This document shows positions 24,632 through 32,714 of a stretch of DNA of 40,898 bases, piece by piece; position 1 is the stretch's first letter; every line of letters starts with the position of its first letter. Source of the DNA: Sphingomonas sp. 32-62-10. Its GTDB lineage: Bacteria; Pseudomonadota; Alphaproteobacteria; Sphingomonadales; Sphingomonadaceae. The notes under the pieces were generated by a model. The model was given only the letters and a program-made list of their open reading frames with translations, searched no databases and had not been told where the DNA came from. Position numbers and translations under genes: made by a program. Where the stretch lies: positions 54,313-95,210 of the forward strand of contig NCEE01000007.1 of NCBI GenBank assembly GCA_002280555.1, in the 5' to 3' direction.

Positions 24632-25294
24632 TTACTGCGGAATAACCCAGCGAACGCGACGCGACTTGGTGGTAGCGATCGGGTTGCCGTCCTGGTCCTT
24701 GGCCGGGGTGTACCGCGCACGGCGGGTCAACGCACGGCAGGCTGCATCGTCAAGATCGGACGATCCGCTCGACTGAACGGTCCGGCAATTCTCGACACGC
24801 CCCTGGGTATTGATGGTCCAGGAAATCACCGACGTACCCTCCTTTTCCTCGCGGAGAGCCGCCGGCGGATAATCGTCCGTGGTCACCCAGCTGGCTTCAT
24901 CACCACGCGCACCAGCGGCCTGACTCACGCGTGGCGCGGCGGGCGCAGGTGGAGCAGGCGGGGCTGCCTGAGGCGTCGGGTTGTAGGTCGGTGGCGGTGT
25001 GTCCACGCTACGCATCGTGTTCTGTGGCGGGGTGTCAATCCTTACCATTGGCGGCGGCGTCACCACGGGCGGCGGCGTCATCGGCGTGTCTGGCGGTGGC
25101 GGTGGTGGTGGTTCGTCTGGCGGTGGCGGCGGCGGTGGTGCCACGTCAAACGTGTTGAGCTTCTCCGAAACCTGCTTCACGTACTTATACGCAAGGCCGG
25201 TGACGAACGCGTAACCGATGACAGCATGGATAAGGGCGACGATAACAATCGCCACCACCCTGCTGCCGCCATCATTCCGATCTGCATAGGCCAT
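24632..25294 (-). CDS. tonB: TonB energy-transducing protein
   Basis: TonB spans the periplasm and drives import through outer-membrane receptors. The 220 residues hold one N-terminal membrane helix (VVAIVIVALIHAVIGYAFVTGL), a long proline-rich linker with runs of seven prolines separated by acidic residues, and a C-terminal TonB domain from about residue 140 (DYPPAALREEKEGTSVISW, then YTPAKDQDGNPI). AGGAG precedes the ATG. It is the first gene of tonB-exbB-exbD-exbD. Confidence 0.95.
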   Translation of the reverse strand: MAYADRNDGGSRVVAIVIVALIHAVIGYAFVTGLAYKYVKQVSEKLNTFDVAPPPPPPPDEPPPPPPPDTPMTPPPVVTPPPMVRIDTPPQNTMRSVDTPPPTYNPTPQAAPPAPPAPAAPRVSQAAGARGDEASWVTTDDYPPAALREEKEGTSVISWTINTQGRVENCRTVQSSGSSDLDDAACRALTRRARYTPAKDQDGNPIATTKSRRVRWVIPQ

Positions 25295-25376
25295 TCAGGT
25301 ACGAAACTCCTATTGGACCGACAGGTTTCCCCCCGCGCCATCCGTACTCCGGATTGTCGTAGGGCTGCCGTGAGCC

Positions 25377-25382
25377 ATTATA
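25377..25382 (-). promoter_or_regulatory. Possible -10 element of the ton operon
   Basis: The minus strand reads TATAAT, a perfect -10 hexamer, 82 bases upstream of the tonB start. No good -35 hexamer lies at normal distance. A further short palindrome, CAGAA-TTAT-TTCTG at 25470-25483, sits farther upstream beside a TATAAA on the plus strand and may belong to the divergent gene. Confidence 0.3.
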
Positions 25383-25517
25383 TCCTTCACCGAGGCCATA
25401 TCTCTATCGCCCCCGCCACACCGACGCAAACGCTTTGTCGGACGTAATGAACGTACAATCTCAGCGTGGCAGAATTATTTCTGTATAAAACTGCCTCGAT
25501 CCACTAACGCAAACGGC

Positions 25518-26408
25518 ATGTCGTCTGTTCCCAAGGCTAAACCCACAACCGGTGCTCGCACCCGTCGGCGCCAGGCGATCGGCGCGGCGTTACTGTTGCT
25601 CGCCGCAGCCGCGCCGTCGGCTCTGGCGCAGCGGCGTGCAATGCCCGTGCCCGCGCCGGTTGCCGCGCCAGCGCCGCCCTATGCGGTCGTGGCTGATCTG
25701 GTTTTACGATCCCCGGTGATCATCGATTCCACCATCCGGAGTGCCGAAAAGCTGAAAGGGCCAGAAGCTATTGGCGCACCGCCCGGCTATGCCCGGCTAT
25801 TCGTCCAAGCGGACGTGCTGGCATTGGTGCGTGGCACCGATTCCGTCCCGGCGCGGATCGGCTACATCCTTGATGTTTTGCCGGATACGCGCGGAAAAAT
25901 TCCAAACCTGCGCAAGCTCAGGGTGCTGCTATTCGGTCGTCCAGTGCCCCGTTCGGCGAACCAAATTCAGTTGACCGGACCGGATTCGCAACGCCTTTGG
26001 ACGCCAGCGCTCGATGCCCTCAGCCGCCGGATTGCGACCGACGCGCTCGCGGCGGACGCCCCTCCCGAAGTCACTGGCGTGGGTAACGCGTTTCACGTCC
26101 CGGGTTCGCTGCCCGGCGAAGGTGAGACCCAGATTTTCCTTACCACCCGAGACACAAGACCAGTGTCGCTGAGCATTCTGCGCCGCCCCGGCCAGCAGCC
26201 GAGCTGGGCCGTGTCGCTAACCGAGATCGTCGACGAATCAGCCGCACCGCCGGCGCGCGATACGCTGCTCTGGTATCGGCTTGCCTGTGCCCTTCCGGTA
26301 CAATTGCCCGCCATCGCAGTTGAAAAAATGTCAGCAGACGATGCAGCGAATGCGGTCAGAGATTATGGCTTTGTCCTGCAGTCGCTCGGACCATGCACCC
26401 GCGGCTAA
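25518..26408 (+). CDS. Exported hypothetical protein
   Basis: 296 residues. A twin-basic region (ARTRRRQAIGAALLLLAAAA) followed by ALAQ forms a signal peptide, possibly read by the Tat system, and an Ala/Pro-rich linker comes next. The mature part carries the stretch YAVVADLVLRSPVIID, and two cysteines near the end (ACALPVQ and GPCTRG) could form a disulfide. I do not recognise the family, though the style is common in sphingomonads. Divergent from tonB with a 223-base gap, and its end overlaps the convergent Rossmann gene by four bases. Confidence 0.7.
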   Translation: MSSVPKAKPTTGARTRRRQAIGAALLLLAAAAPSALAQRRAMPVPAPVAAPAPPYAVVADLVLRSPVIIDSTIRSAEKLKGPEAIGAPPGYARLFVQADVLALVRGTDSVPARIGYILDVLPDTRGKIPNLRKLRVLLFGRPVPRSANQIQLTGPDSQRLWTPALDALSRRIATDALAADAPPEVTGVGNAFHVPGSLPGEGETQIFLTTRDTRPVSLSILRRPGQQPSWAVSLTEIVDESAAPPARDTLLWYRLACALPVQLPAIAVEKMSADDAANAVRDYGFVLQSLGPCTRG

Positions 26409-26815
26409 GCCGCTAACGGACCACGCGAATCGATCTGGATGATTTGTCCGGTCACCGACACAGCCTGAAGCAGATAGGCGACCGCAGCAACCACATCGTC
26501 CTGATGCGCGCCGGGTTGCACTTTTACAGCTGATACCCGCTGTTTTGGCGCCCCTTCAACGGCCAAAGGCTCGATCGCGGCGAGTAACAAGTGCCGGTCG
26601 GTTGGGGCTAACGGGCAGTCTACCACAATCACGATGGCAGCAGCATCGGCGCGACGCACCCGCTGGAGAAGCAATGCAATTTCCGGATCAGCAATCAGCA
26701 CCAGCGCCACATGATCGCCGTTTGCTGAAGGCTCGGTTGAAGGGTGAATGTTGGCCAATCCATGCATGACGGCCGCGGCCAACGGCCCCTGCCCTTCTAC
26801 CACAGCGGGCTTCAT
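26405..26815 (-). CDS. Rossmann-fold (degenerate SDR-like) protein coupled to folB
   Basis: 136 residues. The last part, SVTGQIIQIDSRG, resembles the C-terminus of pteridine-reductase-like SDRs (VTGQxIxVDGG), while the N-terminal GxxxGxG loop and YxxxK are absent or unrecognisable. It is probably a shortened, non-catalytic relative. The ATG overlaps the folB stop by four bases (ATGA), so it is co-translated with folB, which suggests a role in folate or pterin metabolism. That role is inferred from context. Confidence 0.6.
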   Translation of the reverse strand: MKPAVVEGQGPLAAAVMHGLANIHPSTEPSANGDHVALVLIADPEIALLLQRVRRADAAAIVIVVDCPLAPTDRHLLLAAIEPLAVEGAPKQRVSAVKVQPGAHQDDVVAAVAYLLQAVSVTGQIIQIDSRGPLAA

Positions 26816-27234
26816 CGCCGGTGGCGCACCAGTGTCATACCGATCGCCTCTCCCTGTTCGGAAATGGCAAGCTTTACGATCTTTACCTCCACGCGCTGGA
26901 TGCGCGAATCCTCGCGCAACAGCGTCTGGGCAATATGATCTGCAACGCCTTCGATAAGCGTAAAATGCACGCCTTCGGGCAGCGCCGTAGTCGCCGCCCG
27001 CTTCAAATCGAGATAGTTTTTGGATGCTGACAGTGGCGTATCGGCTGAGAAGTGCGCCGGGCAATCGAGATCGACCGTCATCGAGATCAGCAATGGTTGC
27101 GGTAGATGCGTCTCTTCCGAATAAATACCTGTCAGAACAGATACTTCGAAGTCATGCACTTCCAATTGTAATCGATCGTTCAACCTGCGGTCCCTTGCGT
27201 CATTCGCCGCGCGCCATAGCAGTTTGAGCCCCAA
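26812..27234 (-). CDS. folB: Dihydroneopterin aldolase
   Basis: FolB cleaves dihydroneopterin to 6-hydroxymethyl-dihydropterin in folate synthesis. The core carries FEVSVLTGIYSEETHLPQPL with the conserved Gly-Ile-Tyr and the Glu, SKNYLDLKRAATTAL, and FTLIEGVADHIAQTLL. Near the end VEVKIVKLAISEQGEAIG has the catalytic-region Lys. No ATG occurs before the core; TTG at 27234 and TTG near 27186 are the possible starts, so the N-terminus is uncertain. The Rossmann gene follows with a four-base overlap. Confidence 0.88.
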   Translation of the reverse strand: MGLKLLWRAANDARDRRLNDRLQLEVHDFEVSVLTGIYSEETHLPQPLLISMTVDLDCPAHFSADTPLSASKNYLDLKRAATTALPEGVHFTLIEGVADHIAQTLLREDSRIQRVEVKIVKLAISEQGEAIGMTLVRHRR

Positions 27235-27268
27235 GGGGAAGCGGGCCGGGCAGGTTTGAGGCCCTGGA

Positions 27269-27901
27269 TCAGGCGGATGCGCTTGGTCGAGCTATCATCG
27301 CGCAGTGCCAGCGGGCGATATGAATGCGATCGTCGGCGACTGCCAACCCCGCGCGTGCAGCGAAATCCAAGGTCATCAGCCCAGTGATATCAGCAAAACT
27401 AAACGCATCACCGGCGATCCACCGCGATTCGCTCAGCCGGTGGTCGAGCTGTTCGGCAAATGCCCCCCACAAAATGGTCGCGCGGGTGACGAGTTCGGGG
27501 ATGATCGGCACGGGCGGCCATTTGCCAGCCAAACCGCGCCCTTCCATCTGCGGCTTTGAATTCCGAAAGGCATAAACGGCCGCTGCATACCCGTCTGATT
27601 CGATTCGCCTCGTCCACGAATCGATCTGGGCGATGCTCCGTGCATCTGTCCCAAAAAGGGGCATTTCAGAATGCAGCGCTTCAAAATACCGGCAGATCGC
27701 CACCGAATCGGTGATCACATCGCCATCATCAAGCACCAAGGCGGGCACGGTGCCGCGCGGGTTGATCGCCAGATAGGCGTCGCTTAGCTGCTCGTCCCGC
27801 CGCAAATCGAGCTGCACTCGGTCAACCTCAATGCCCTTTTCGGCCAGGAACATCCGCACGCGTCGCGGATTTGGTGCCCAGGACGAATCATAGAGTTTCA
27901 C
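27269..27901 (-). CDS. Glutathione S-transferase
   Basis: A 210-residue cytosolic GST. The thioredoxin-like N-terminal domain (VKLYDSSWAPNPRRVRMFLAEKGIEV) contains the Ser/Asn region for glutathione activation, then INPRGTVPALVLDDGDVITDSVAI with the cis-Pro and the glutathione-binding Asp-Ser. An all-helical C-terminal domain follows, with the GDAFSFADITGLM motif. The GTG at 27901 gives the best N-terminus; TTG at 27907 is an alternative. Substrate unknown. Confidence 0.92.
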   Translation of the reverse strand: MKLYDSSWAPNPRRVRMFLAEKGIEVDRVQLDLRRDEQLSDAYLAINPRGTVPALVLDDGDVITDSVAICRYFEALHSEMPLFGTDARSIAQIDSWTRRIESDGYAAAVYAFRNSKPQMEGRGLAGKWPPVPIIPELVTRATILWGAFAEQLDHRLSESRWIAGDAFSFADITGLMTLDFAARAGLAVADDRIHIARWHCAMIARPSASA

Positions 27902-27995
27902 GGTCAAAGTCCGTTCGGCTTGTGTTCAGCAAGATCAACGCTAATGCGCGCTGCCCCGGGCGTCCATTGTTCGGCACATGTGCAAAGGCAAATGC

Positions 27996-28511
27996 GTGGC
28001 AATCACTTTGGTACCGCTGACGACGATCGCGATCGATCGGGTCGAATCGATGCTCGATTCGGCGTTCGGTTCTGATCGTCGCTCGCGGACCGCCTATAAA
28101 ATCCGCGCGGGAACGGATTTCGATCCCGCGCTCAGCTTTGCGGCACTGGATGACGAGAAGCTGGTGGGATTGATCCAATGCTGGCCTGTTCGGTTGACGC
28201 TTGATCGCGGCGACACCGCGCCGTTGCTCATGGTTGGCCCGGTCGCCGTTCTGCCAAACCGGCAGCGCGACGGAATCGGTCGCATGCTGATGAACGATAT
28301 GCTGGCGGCAGCGTCGACTCAGGGGCGTGATCGCGCGCTGATGTTGATCGGCGATCCGGAATATTATGGCCGGTTTTTTGGCTTCACGGCAGATCGCACT
28401 GGCTTGTGGCGGGTACCCGGCCCGGTTGAACAACATCGTTTACTCGCCCGCGGCCCGGATGTCGTTGCCGACGCGGGCGTGCTCGGCCCCCGGATCGCGG
28501 CGATCGCCTGA
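27996..28511 (+). CDS. GNAT family N-acetyltransferase
   Basis: 171 residues with the acetyl-CoA fold. Strand 4 and the P-loop helix read LMVGPVAVLPNRQRDGIGRMLMNDML (the R/Q-x-x-G-x-G/A loop is RQRDGIG), followed by ALMLIGDPEYYGRFFGF, typical of the N-acetyltransferase group that contains YhbS. The substrate is not evident. GTG at 27996 is seven bases after AAAGG; ATG at 27978 is an alternative. It precedes the DUF1285 operon by 44 bases on the same strand. Confidence 0.88.
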   Translation: MAITLVPLTTIAIDRVESMLDSAFGSDRRSRTAYKIRAGTDFDPALSFAALDDEKLVGLIQCWPVRLTLDRGDTAPLLMVGPVAVLPNRQRDGIGRMLMNDMLAAASTQGRDRALMLIGDPEYYGRFFGFTADRTGLWRVPGPVEQHRLLARGPDVVADAGVLGPRIAAIA

Positions 28512-28555
28512 CCGGATCGCTTTACGCCGCTGGCGTGCTGCCGTACCGAACAGCC

Positions 28556-29122
28556 ATGCCGATGGACCCGCTGCCCGATCTTGCCACGCTGTCGCTTACT
28601 GATATCGCACGGCTCGCCGAAGAAAAAAAACTCCCTCCCGTCGAACTCTGGAATCCCAGCCATTGTGGCCACAGCGATATGCGGATCGCGCGCGATGGCA
28701 CCTGGTTTCATCAGGGATCGCCGATTGGGCGGGAGGCGATGGTACGGCTGTTCTCAACGATTCTGCGTCGTGAGCCGGATGGTAGCTATGTACTGGTCAC
28801 CCCGGCAGAAAAACTCGATATCGCGGTTGAGGACGCGCCGTTCGTCGCCGTAGAAATGAAGGCCGAGGGAACGGGGAACGCGGCCAGACTCGGCTTCCGC
28901 CTCAATACCGGGGATCTGATCACCGCGGACGCCGAGCACCCGCTGCGCTTTACCGATGGCGAGAATGGCCCCCGCCCCTATCTTCAGGTGCGCGGCGGGC
29001 TGGAGGCACTGGTCGCCCGGCCGGTCTATTATGATCTCGTCGCCCTAGCGCTCGAAAATCCGGACAATCCGCCAGGGGTATGGAGCAACGGCGCATTTTT
29101 TCCGATCGAGGCGACGGCATGA
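28556..29122 (+). CDS. DUF1285 domain-containing protein
   Basis: A 188-residue soluble protein of the DUF1285 family, of unknown function and conserved in proteobacteria. Family marks are PPVELWNPSHCGHSDMRIARDGTWFHQGSPIGR at the front (cut here into shorter pieces: ELWNPSHCGHSDMRI, then DGTWFHQGSPIGREAMVRLF) and YVLVTPAEKLDIAVEDAPF. It is the first gene of a coupled run with the Nudix and CCA genes, sharing a four-base overlap (ATGA) with the Nudix start. The run is a conserved cluster in alphaproteobacteria. Confidence 0.93.
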   Translation: MPMDPLPDLATLSLTDIARLAEEKKLPPVELWNPSHCGHSDMRIARDGTWFHQGSPIGREAMVRLFSTILRREPDGSYVLVTPAEKLDIAVEDAPFVAVEMKAEGTGNAARLGFRLNTGDLITADAEHPLRFTDGENGPRPYLQVRGGLEALVARPVYYDLVALALENPDNPPGVWSNGAFFPIEATA

Positions 29123-29721
29123 CACTGGTTGATCGCCTGCGCCGCGCGCTTGATGCTGAAATGCATCCCGATGTGTCTTTGCTTGGCGGCGATCATATCG
29201 ATCTGACGCGCGTCGACGGTGATACGCTTCTCGCCGCCGCCGTATTGGTGCCCATCACCGACCGCGCCGAGCCGGGCGTTATCCTGACCCAACGAACGCA
29301 CACCATGCGTCGGCATGCCGGGCAGGTCGCCTTTCCCGGCGGACGAATCGATCCGGAAGATGACGGCCCCGTCGACGCCGCGTTGCGCGAAGCCGAAGAG
29401 GAGATCGCCCTGCCCCGCCACCACGTCACGGTCATCGGTGCGGCCGATCGCTATCGGACAGGCACCGGATATGACATTACGCCGGTCCTCGCCGTCGTCC
29501 CACCCGATCTAGTGCTGGTGCCGAGCGAAGCAGAGGTGGCGCATGTGTTTGAGGTGCCGCTGGCGTTCATCCTTAACCCTGCCAATCAGCTGCTGAAAAG
29601 CGCCGAATGGCAGGGACGGCAACGCGAGTATTTTGAGATTAACTGGGAAGACAACCGCATCTGGGGGGCTACCGCGGCAATGATCGTCAACCTTTCTCGG
29701 CGACTCCAATGGCCGCTGTGA
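29119..29721 (+). CDS. Nudix hydrolase, CoA-pyrophosphatase-like (NudL type)
   Basis: 200 residues. The Nudix box is GGRIDPEDDGPVDAALREAE followed by EEIAL; the final Gly of the canonical GX5EX7REUXEEXGU is Ala here. RTHTMRRHAGQVAFPGG just before it is the marker of coenzyme A diphosphatases, which cut CoA to 3',5'-ADP and phosphopantetheine. It overlaps DUF1285 at the start and the CCA gene at the end (13 bases), so translation is coupled. Confidence 0.93.
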   Translation: MTLVDRLRRALDAEMHPDVSLLGGDHIDLTRVDGDTLLAAAVLVPITDRAEPGVILTQRTHTMRRHAGQVAFPGGRIDPEDDGPVDAALREAEEEIALPRHHVTVIGAADRYRTGTGYDITPVLAVVPPDLVLVPSEAEVAHVFEVPLAFILNPANQLLKSAEWQGRQREYFEINWEDNRIWGATAAMIVNLSRRLQWPL

Positions 29722-30920
29722 AGCTGCCCGATGCGCCCTGGCAGCACGCCGAAGGTCTGGCTGAATTATGCAATGCGCTGGGCGTTACCGAGGGCGAATC
29801 ACGGTTCGTCGGCGGTGCGGTGCGCGATACATTGCTTGGACTGCCCGTAAGTGACATCGACATTGCCACCCGTTATTCGCCTGAGAATGTGCTCGAAAGG
29901 TTCGGGGAGGCAGGCATAAAGGCTATTCCGACCGGAATTGCCCATGGCACAATCACTGCCATCCTGCCTGGCGGACCGGTCGAGGTGACGACACTGCGCC
30001 GCGACCTGACAACCGATGGCCGTCACGCAACGATCGCCTTCACCGATGACTGGCGCGAAGATGCAGCGCGGCGCGACTTCACGATCAACGCACTCTATGC
30101 TGATCCTGCAACCGGCGCTGTTTTTGATTATTTCGGCGGGATTGATGATCTCTCAAGCAACATCGTCCGCTTTATCGGCGATCCGTTGCGCCGGATTGCC
30201 GAAGACCATCTGCGTATCCTGCGCTTCTTTCGCTTCCTGGCGCGCTTTGGTGATGAGGCCGATGCAGCGGGGCTTGCCGCCTGCGCCAGCCGCGCGAATG
30301 ACCTGATGGCATTGTCACGCGAGCGTATAGCCGACGAATTGCTCAAACTGCTTGTCGCAAAGAATGCGCCAACCATCGTGGCGCTGATGCTTGCCAACGA
30401 CATTCTGCGTCCGGTCCTTCCCGAAGCGAGGAATGTGCAACGATTGGCTCAGGTCGCCGCGCTGGAAGCGAATGCCGGAATTTCGCCCGACCCGTTTCGT
30501 CGCTTGGCCGCACTGCTGCCCGATGATGCTGCGACGGGCGAGGCGATCGGGGCCCGGCTAAAAATGTCGACGGCTCAGCGCAGGCGATTAGCGACCGCAC
30601 TCGACGCAACGCAAGTCCAGCCGCCCCGGGCGCTGGCCTATCGGCTTGGCTTGGCCGGCGCGATCGACCGCCTCTTCCTTCATACCCCGCCAAACAAGGC
30701 GGCAACGCAATTTCGTGAGATCGCCGATTGGGCCGTGCCATCGCTGCCGATTTCCGGCGGCGCCCTCGTTGATCGGGGGATTGGCAGAGGGCCGGATGTA
30801 GCGCGGACGCTGCGGGCGATTGAGGACCAATGGGTCGATGAGGATTTTCCGGGCGACGCTCGACTGGCAGAAATCACCGCGGCAGCGGTCGATCAGGCGT
30901 TGCGTTCCATCAGGAATTGA
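29709..30920 (+). CDS. cca: CCA tRNA nucleotidyltransferase / poly(A) polymerase family
   Basis: The enzyme adds or repairs the CCA end of tRNAs without template. 403 residues. The head domain shows RFVGGAVRDTLLG and the metal-binding DIDIAT (Asp-x-Asp), the neck has RRDFTINALYADP and the RRIAEDHLRILRFFRFLARFG region, and the body and tail are helical. It starts inside the Nudix gene. Its last 28 bases overlap the end of the convergent GGDEF-EAL gene. Confidence 0.95.
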   Translation: MAAVKLPDAPWQHAEGLAELCNALGVTEGESRFVGGAVRDTLLGLPVSDIDIATRYSPENVLERFGEAGIKAIPTGIAHGTITAILPGGPVEVTTLRRDLTTDGRHATIAFTDDWREDAARRDFTINALYADPATGAVFDYFGGIDDLSSNIVRFIGDPLRRIAEDHLRILRFFRFLARFGDEADAAGLAACASRANDLMALSRERIADELLKLLVAKNAPTIVALMLANDILRPVLPEARNVQRLAQVAALEANAGISPDPFRRLAALLPDDAATGEAIGARLKMSTAQRRRLATALDATQVQPPRALAYRLGLAGAIDRLFLHTPPNKAATQFREIADWAVPSLPISGGALVDRGIGRGPDVARTLRAIEDQWVDEDFPGDARLAEITAAAVDQALRSIRN

Positions 30921-32620
30921 TAGGCTGCCTCTGCTTCGAGCGGACGCGAATAGTGAAATCCCTGGCCATAGGTGCAGCCCAGCGCCGCCAGCGTCTGTGC
31001 CAGCGCATTCGATTCGATGCCCTCCGCCGTCGTCTTCATGCCCAGCGCCTGGGCCAGCGACAGGATGGCGCGTACAATCGAGATCTTGTCGCGATCGGCG
31101 AGCATCCCGGTTACGAAGCTTCGGTCCATCTTCAACACGTCGATCGGCAGCTTTTGCAGATGGGCCAGGTTGGAATATCCGGTGCCGAAATCATCCATCG
31201 CCAGTGTGGTGCCGAGCGCCTTTAGCGCATGCATGATCTGAGCGACGCGGTCAGGATCAGCGATCAGCGCGCTTTCGGTCAGTTCGAGCGTGAATCGCTC
31301 TCCGCCGAGCCCCGATGCTGCCAGTGCCCCCTCGACCATCCGCGGCACATTGTCGCGCTGCAGCTGGATCGCAGACAGATTCACCGCAAACCGGGTGCCG
31401 CAATTGCCGCCGGCACGTCCATCCCACGAAGCCAGCGTTTCGGCCGCCTGCGTCATCGCCCAGCGCCCGAGCGGGACGATCAATCCCGATTCTTCCGCCA
31501 CCGGGATGAAATCGGTCGGCGATATTTCGACACCTTCGTCATCAAGCCAGCGCGCCAGTGCTTCGAAAGAAACGACCCGCCCAGTCGAAAGATCGCAGAT
31601 CGGCTGATAGGTCAGCCGCAGTTGGTTACTGTCGATCGCACGGCGCAACGCGGTTTCCATGCCGAACTGTTCGCGTACGATATCAAATGCTTGCGTCTGA
31701 TAAGCCTCAACGCATCCACTCGCCTTTGAGCGTTTGACGGCGAACTGGGCGTGACGGATCAAATCCTCAGCATCGTCGACCAGATCGGAGCCAAAGGCGA
31801 TGCCGATCGAACAGGAAACGCGGATTTCGAATGCGGACAGCCGAAATGGCGTGGACAGCGCACCCTGAATGCGTTTGGCGACATGATCGGCGTCGCTGCG
31901 CCCTTCATCTAGGCTCATCAGAATGCCGAACTCATCGCCACCGGTACGCGCGAGCACGTCGCGACCCCGTAGTGCGCCCTTCAGGCGGCGCGCCACCGTC
32001 ATCAATAGTTCGTCACCCGCCATCGATCCCATACAGGCATTGACGCGACTGAATCGGTCGAGGTTGACGATCATCACTGCAAAGCGCGCCTGCGCATCCG
32101 CTTGCTCGCCAATCACCCCCTCGAGTAGCTCACTAAATCCTGCGCGATTGGGTAGCCCGGTCAGGCTGTCCGTCATCATTTCGCGTCGCAGATTCATTTC
32201 TGTCCGCAGGATCGACGTCTGATCGATCAGCGTGAGCAAGCAACGATATGTACCAGGCCCCGATGCACGCGCCAGATGAACACGGTAGTGGCGGCAATCC
32301 ACAGATTCGCCAAATTGCCATTCAAATGAATCACGATTCTGTTCGGATTCGAGGAATGCGCAGATTCGAGATCCTAGCAAGCTTCCTATCGGAGACCGAT
32401 CAGCTTCTCGATTGAAATTGAGCGAATCGAAAGCGCTGTTTTTGGAAACAACGCTGATCTGCCCCTTGACGACCGCGATGACCGCGCCGGGAATTGGCAA
32501 CAACTCAATTGCCTTGTCGGGAGCCAATGGCGCCTCAACATTGACCACGGTTCCACTGCCCGTCACGGCAGCTGCCGGACGATCGGGAGTCACTTTGGAT
32601 CGATGATGACCAAAAACCAT
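30893..32620 (-). CDS. GGDEF-EAL cyclic-di-GMP turnover protein with N-terminal PAS-like domain
   Basis: A 575-residue soluble signalling protein. A PAS-like sensor region covers about residues 40 to 135, a diguanylate cyclase domain has an intact TGGDEF at about residue 228, and an EAL phosphodiesterase domain starts near 345. EAL itself, the NLSAIQ Asn, the LELTESAL Glu, the MDDFGTGYS pair, the LKMDRSF Lys, AEGIES and GQGFHYSRP are all present, so both catalytic sites look complete. No membrane segment is seen. Its 3' end overlaps the convergent cca gene by 28 bases. Confidence 0.95.
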   Translation of the reverse strand: MVFGHHRSKVTPDRPAAAVTGSGTVVNVEAPLAPDKAIELLPIPGAVIAVVKGQISVVSKNSAFDSLNFNREADRSPIGSLLGSRICAFLESEQNRDSFEWQFGESVDCRHYRVHLARASGPGTYRCLLTLIDQTSILRTEMNLRREMMTDSLTGLPNRAGFSELLEGVIGEQADAQARFAVMIVNLDRFSRVNACMGSMAGDELLMTVARRLKGALRGRDVLARTGGDEFGILMSLDEGRSDADHVAKRIQGALSTPFRLSAFEIRVSCSIGIAFGSDLVDDAEDLIRHAQFAVKRSKASGCVEAYQTQAFDIVREQFGMETALRRAIDSNQLRLTYQPICDLSTGRVVSFEALARWLDDEGVEISPTDFIPVAEESGLIVPLGRWAMTQAAETLASWDGRAGGNCGTRFAVNLSAIQLQRDNVPRMVEGALAASGLGGERFTLELTESALIADPDRVAQIMHALKALGTTLAMDDFGTGYSNLAHLQKLPIDVLKMDRSFVTGMLADRDKISIVRAILSLAQALGMKTTAEGIESNALAQTLAALGCTYGQGFHYSRPLEAEAAYQFLMERNA

Positions 32621-32714
32621 GCCTGACAGCGCTTAACGTTGATTGGTTAAGACCCACTGAAGCGATGGAAAACGGTGTTGGAACCGATCAAGCGATCCTT
32701 TGCCGCGTCATCGG

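Noticed and set aside
25470..25483. Short palindrome near the ton operon considered as a Fur box
   Set aside because: It lacks the GATAAT repeats of a Fur site and lies about 180 bases from tonB on the side of the divergent gene.
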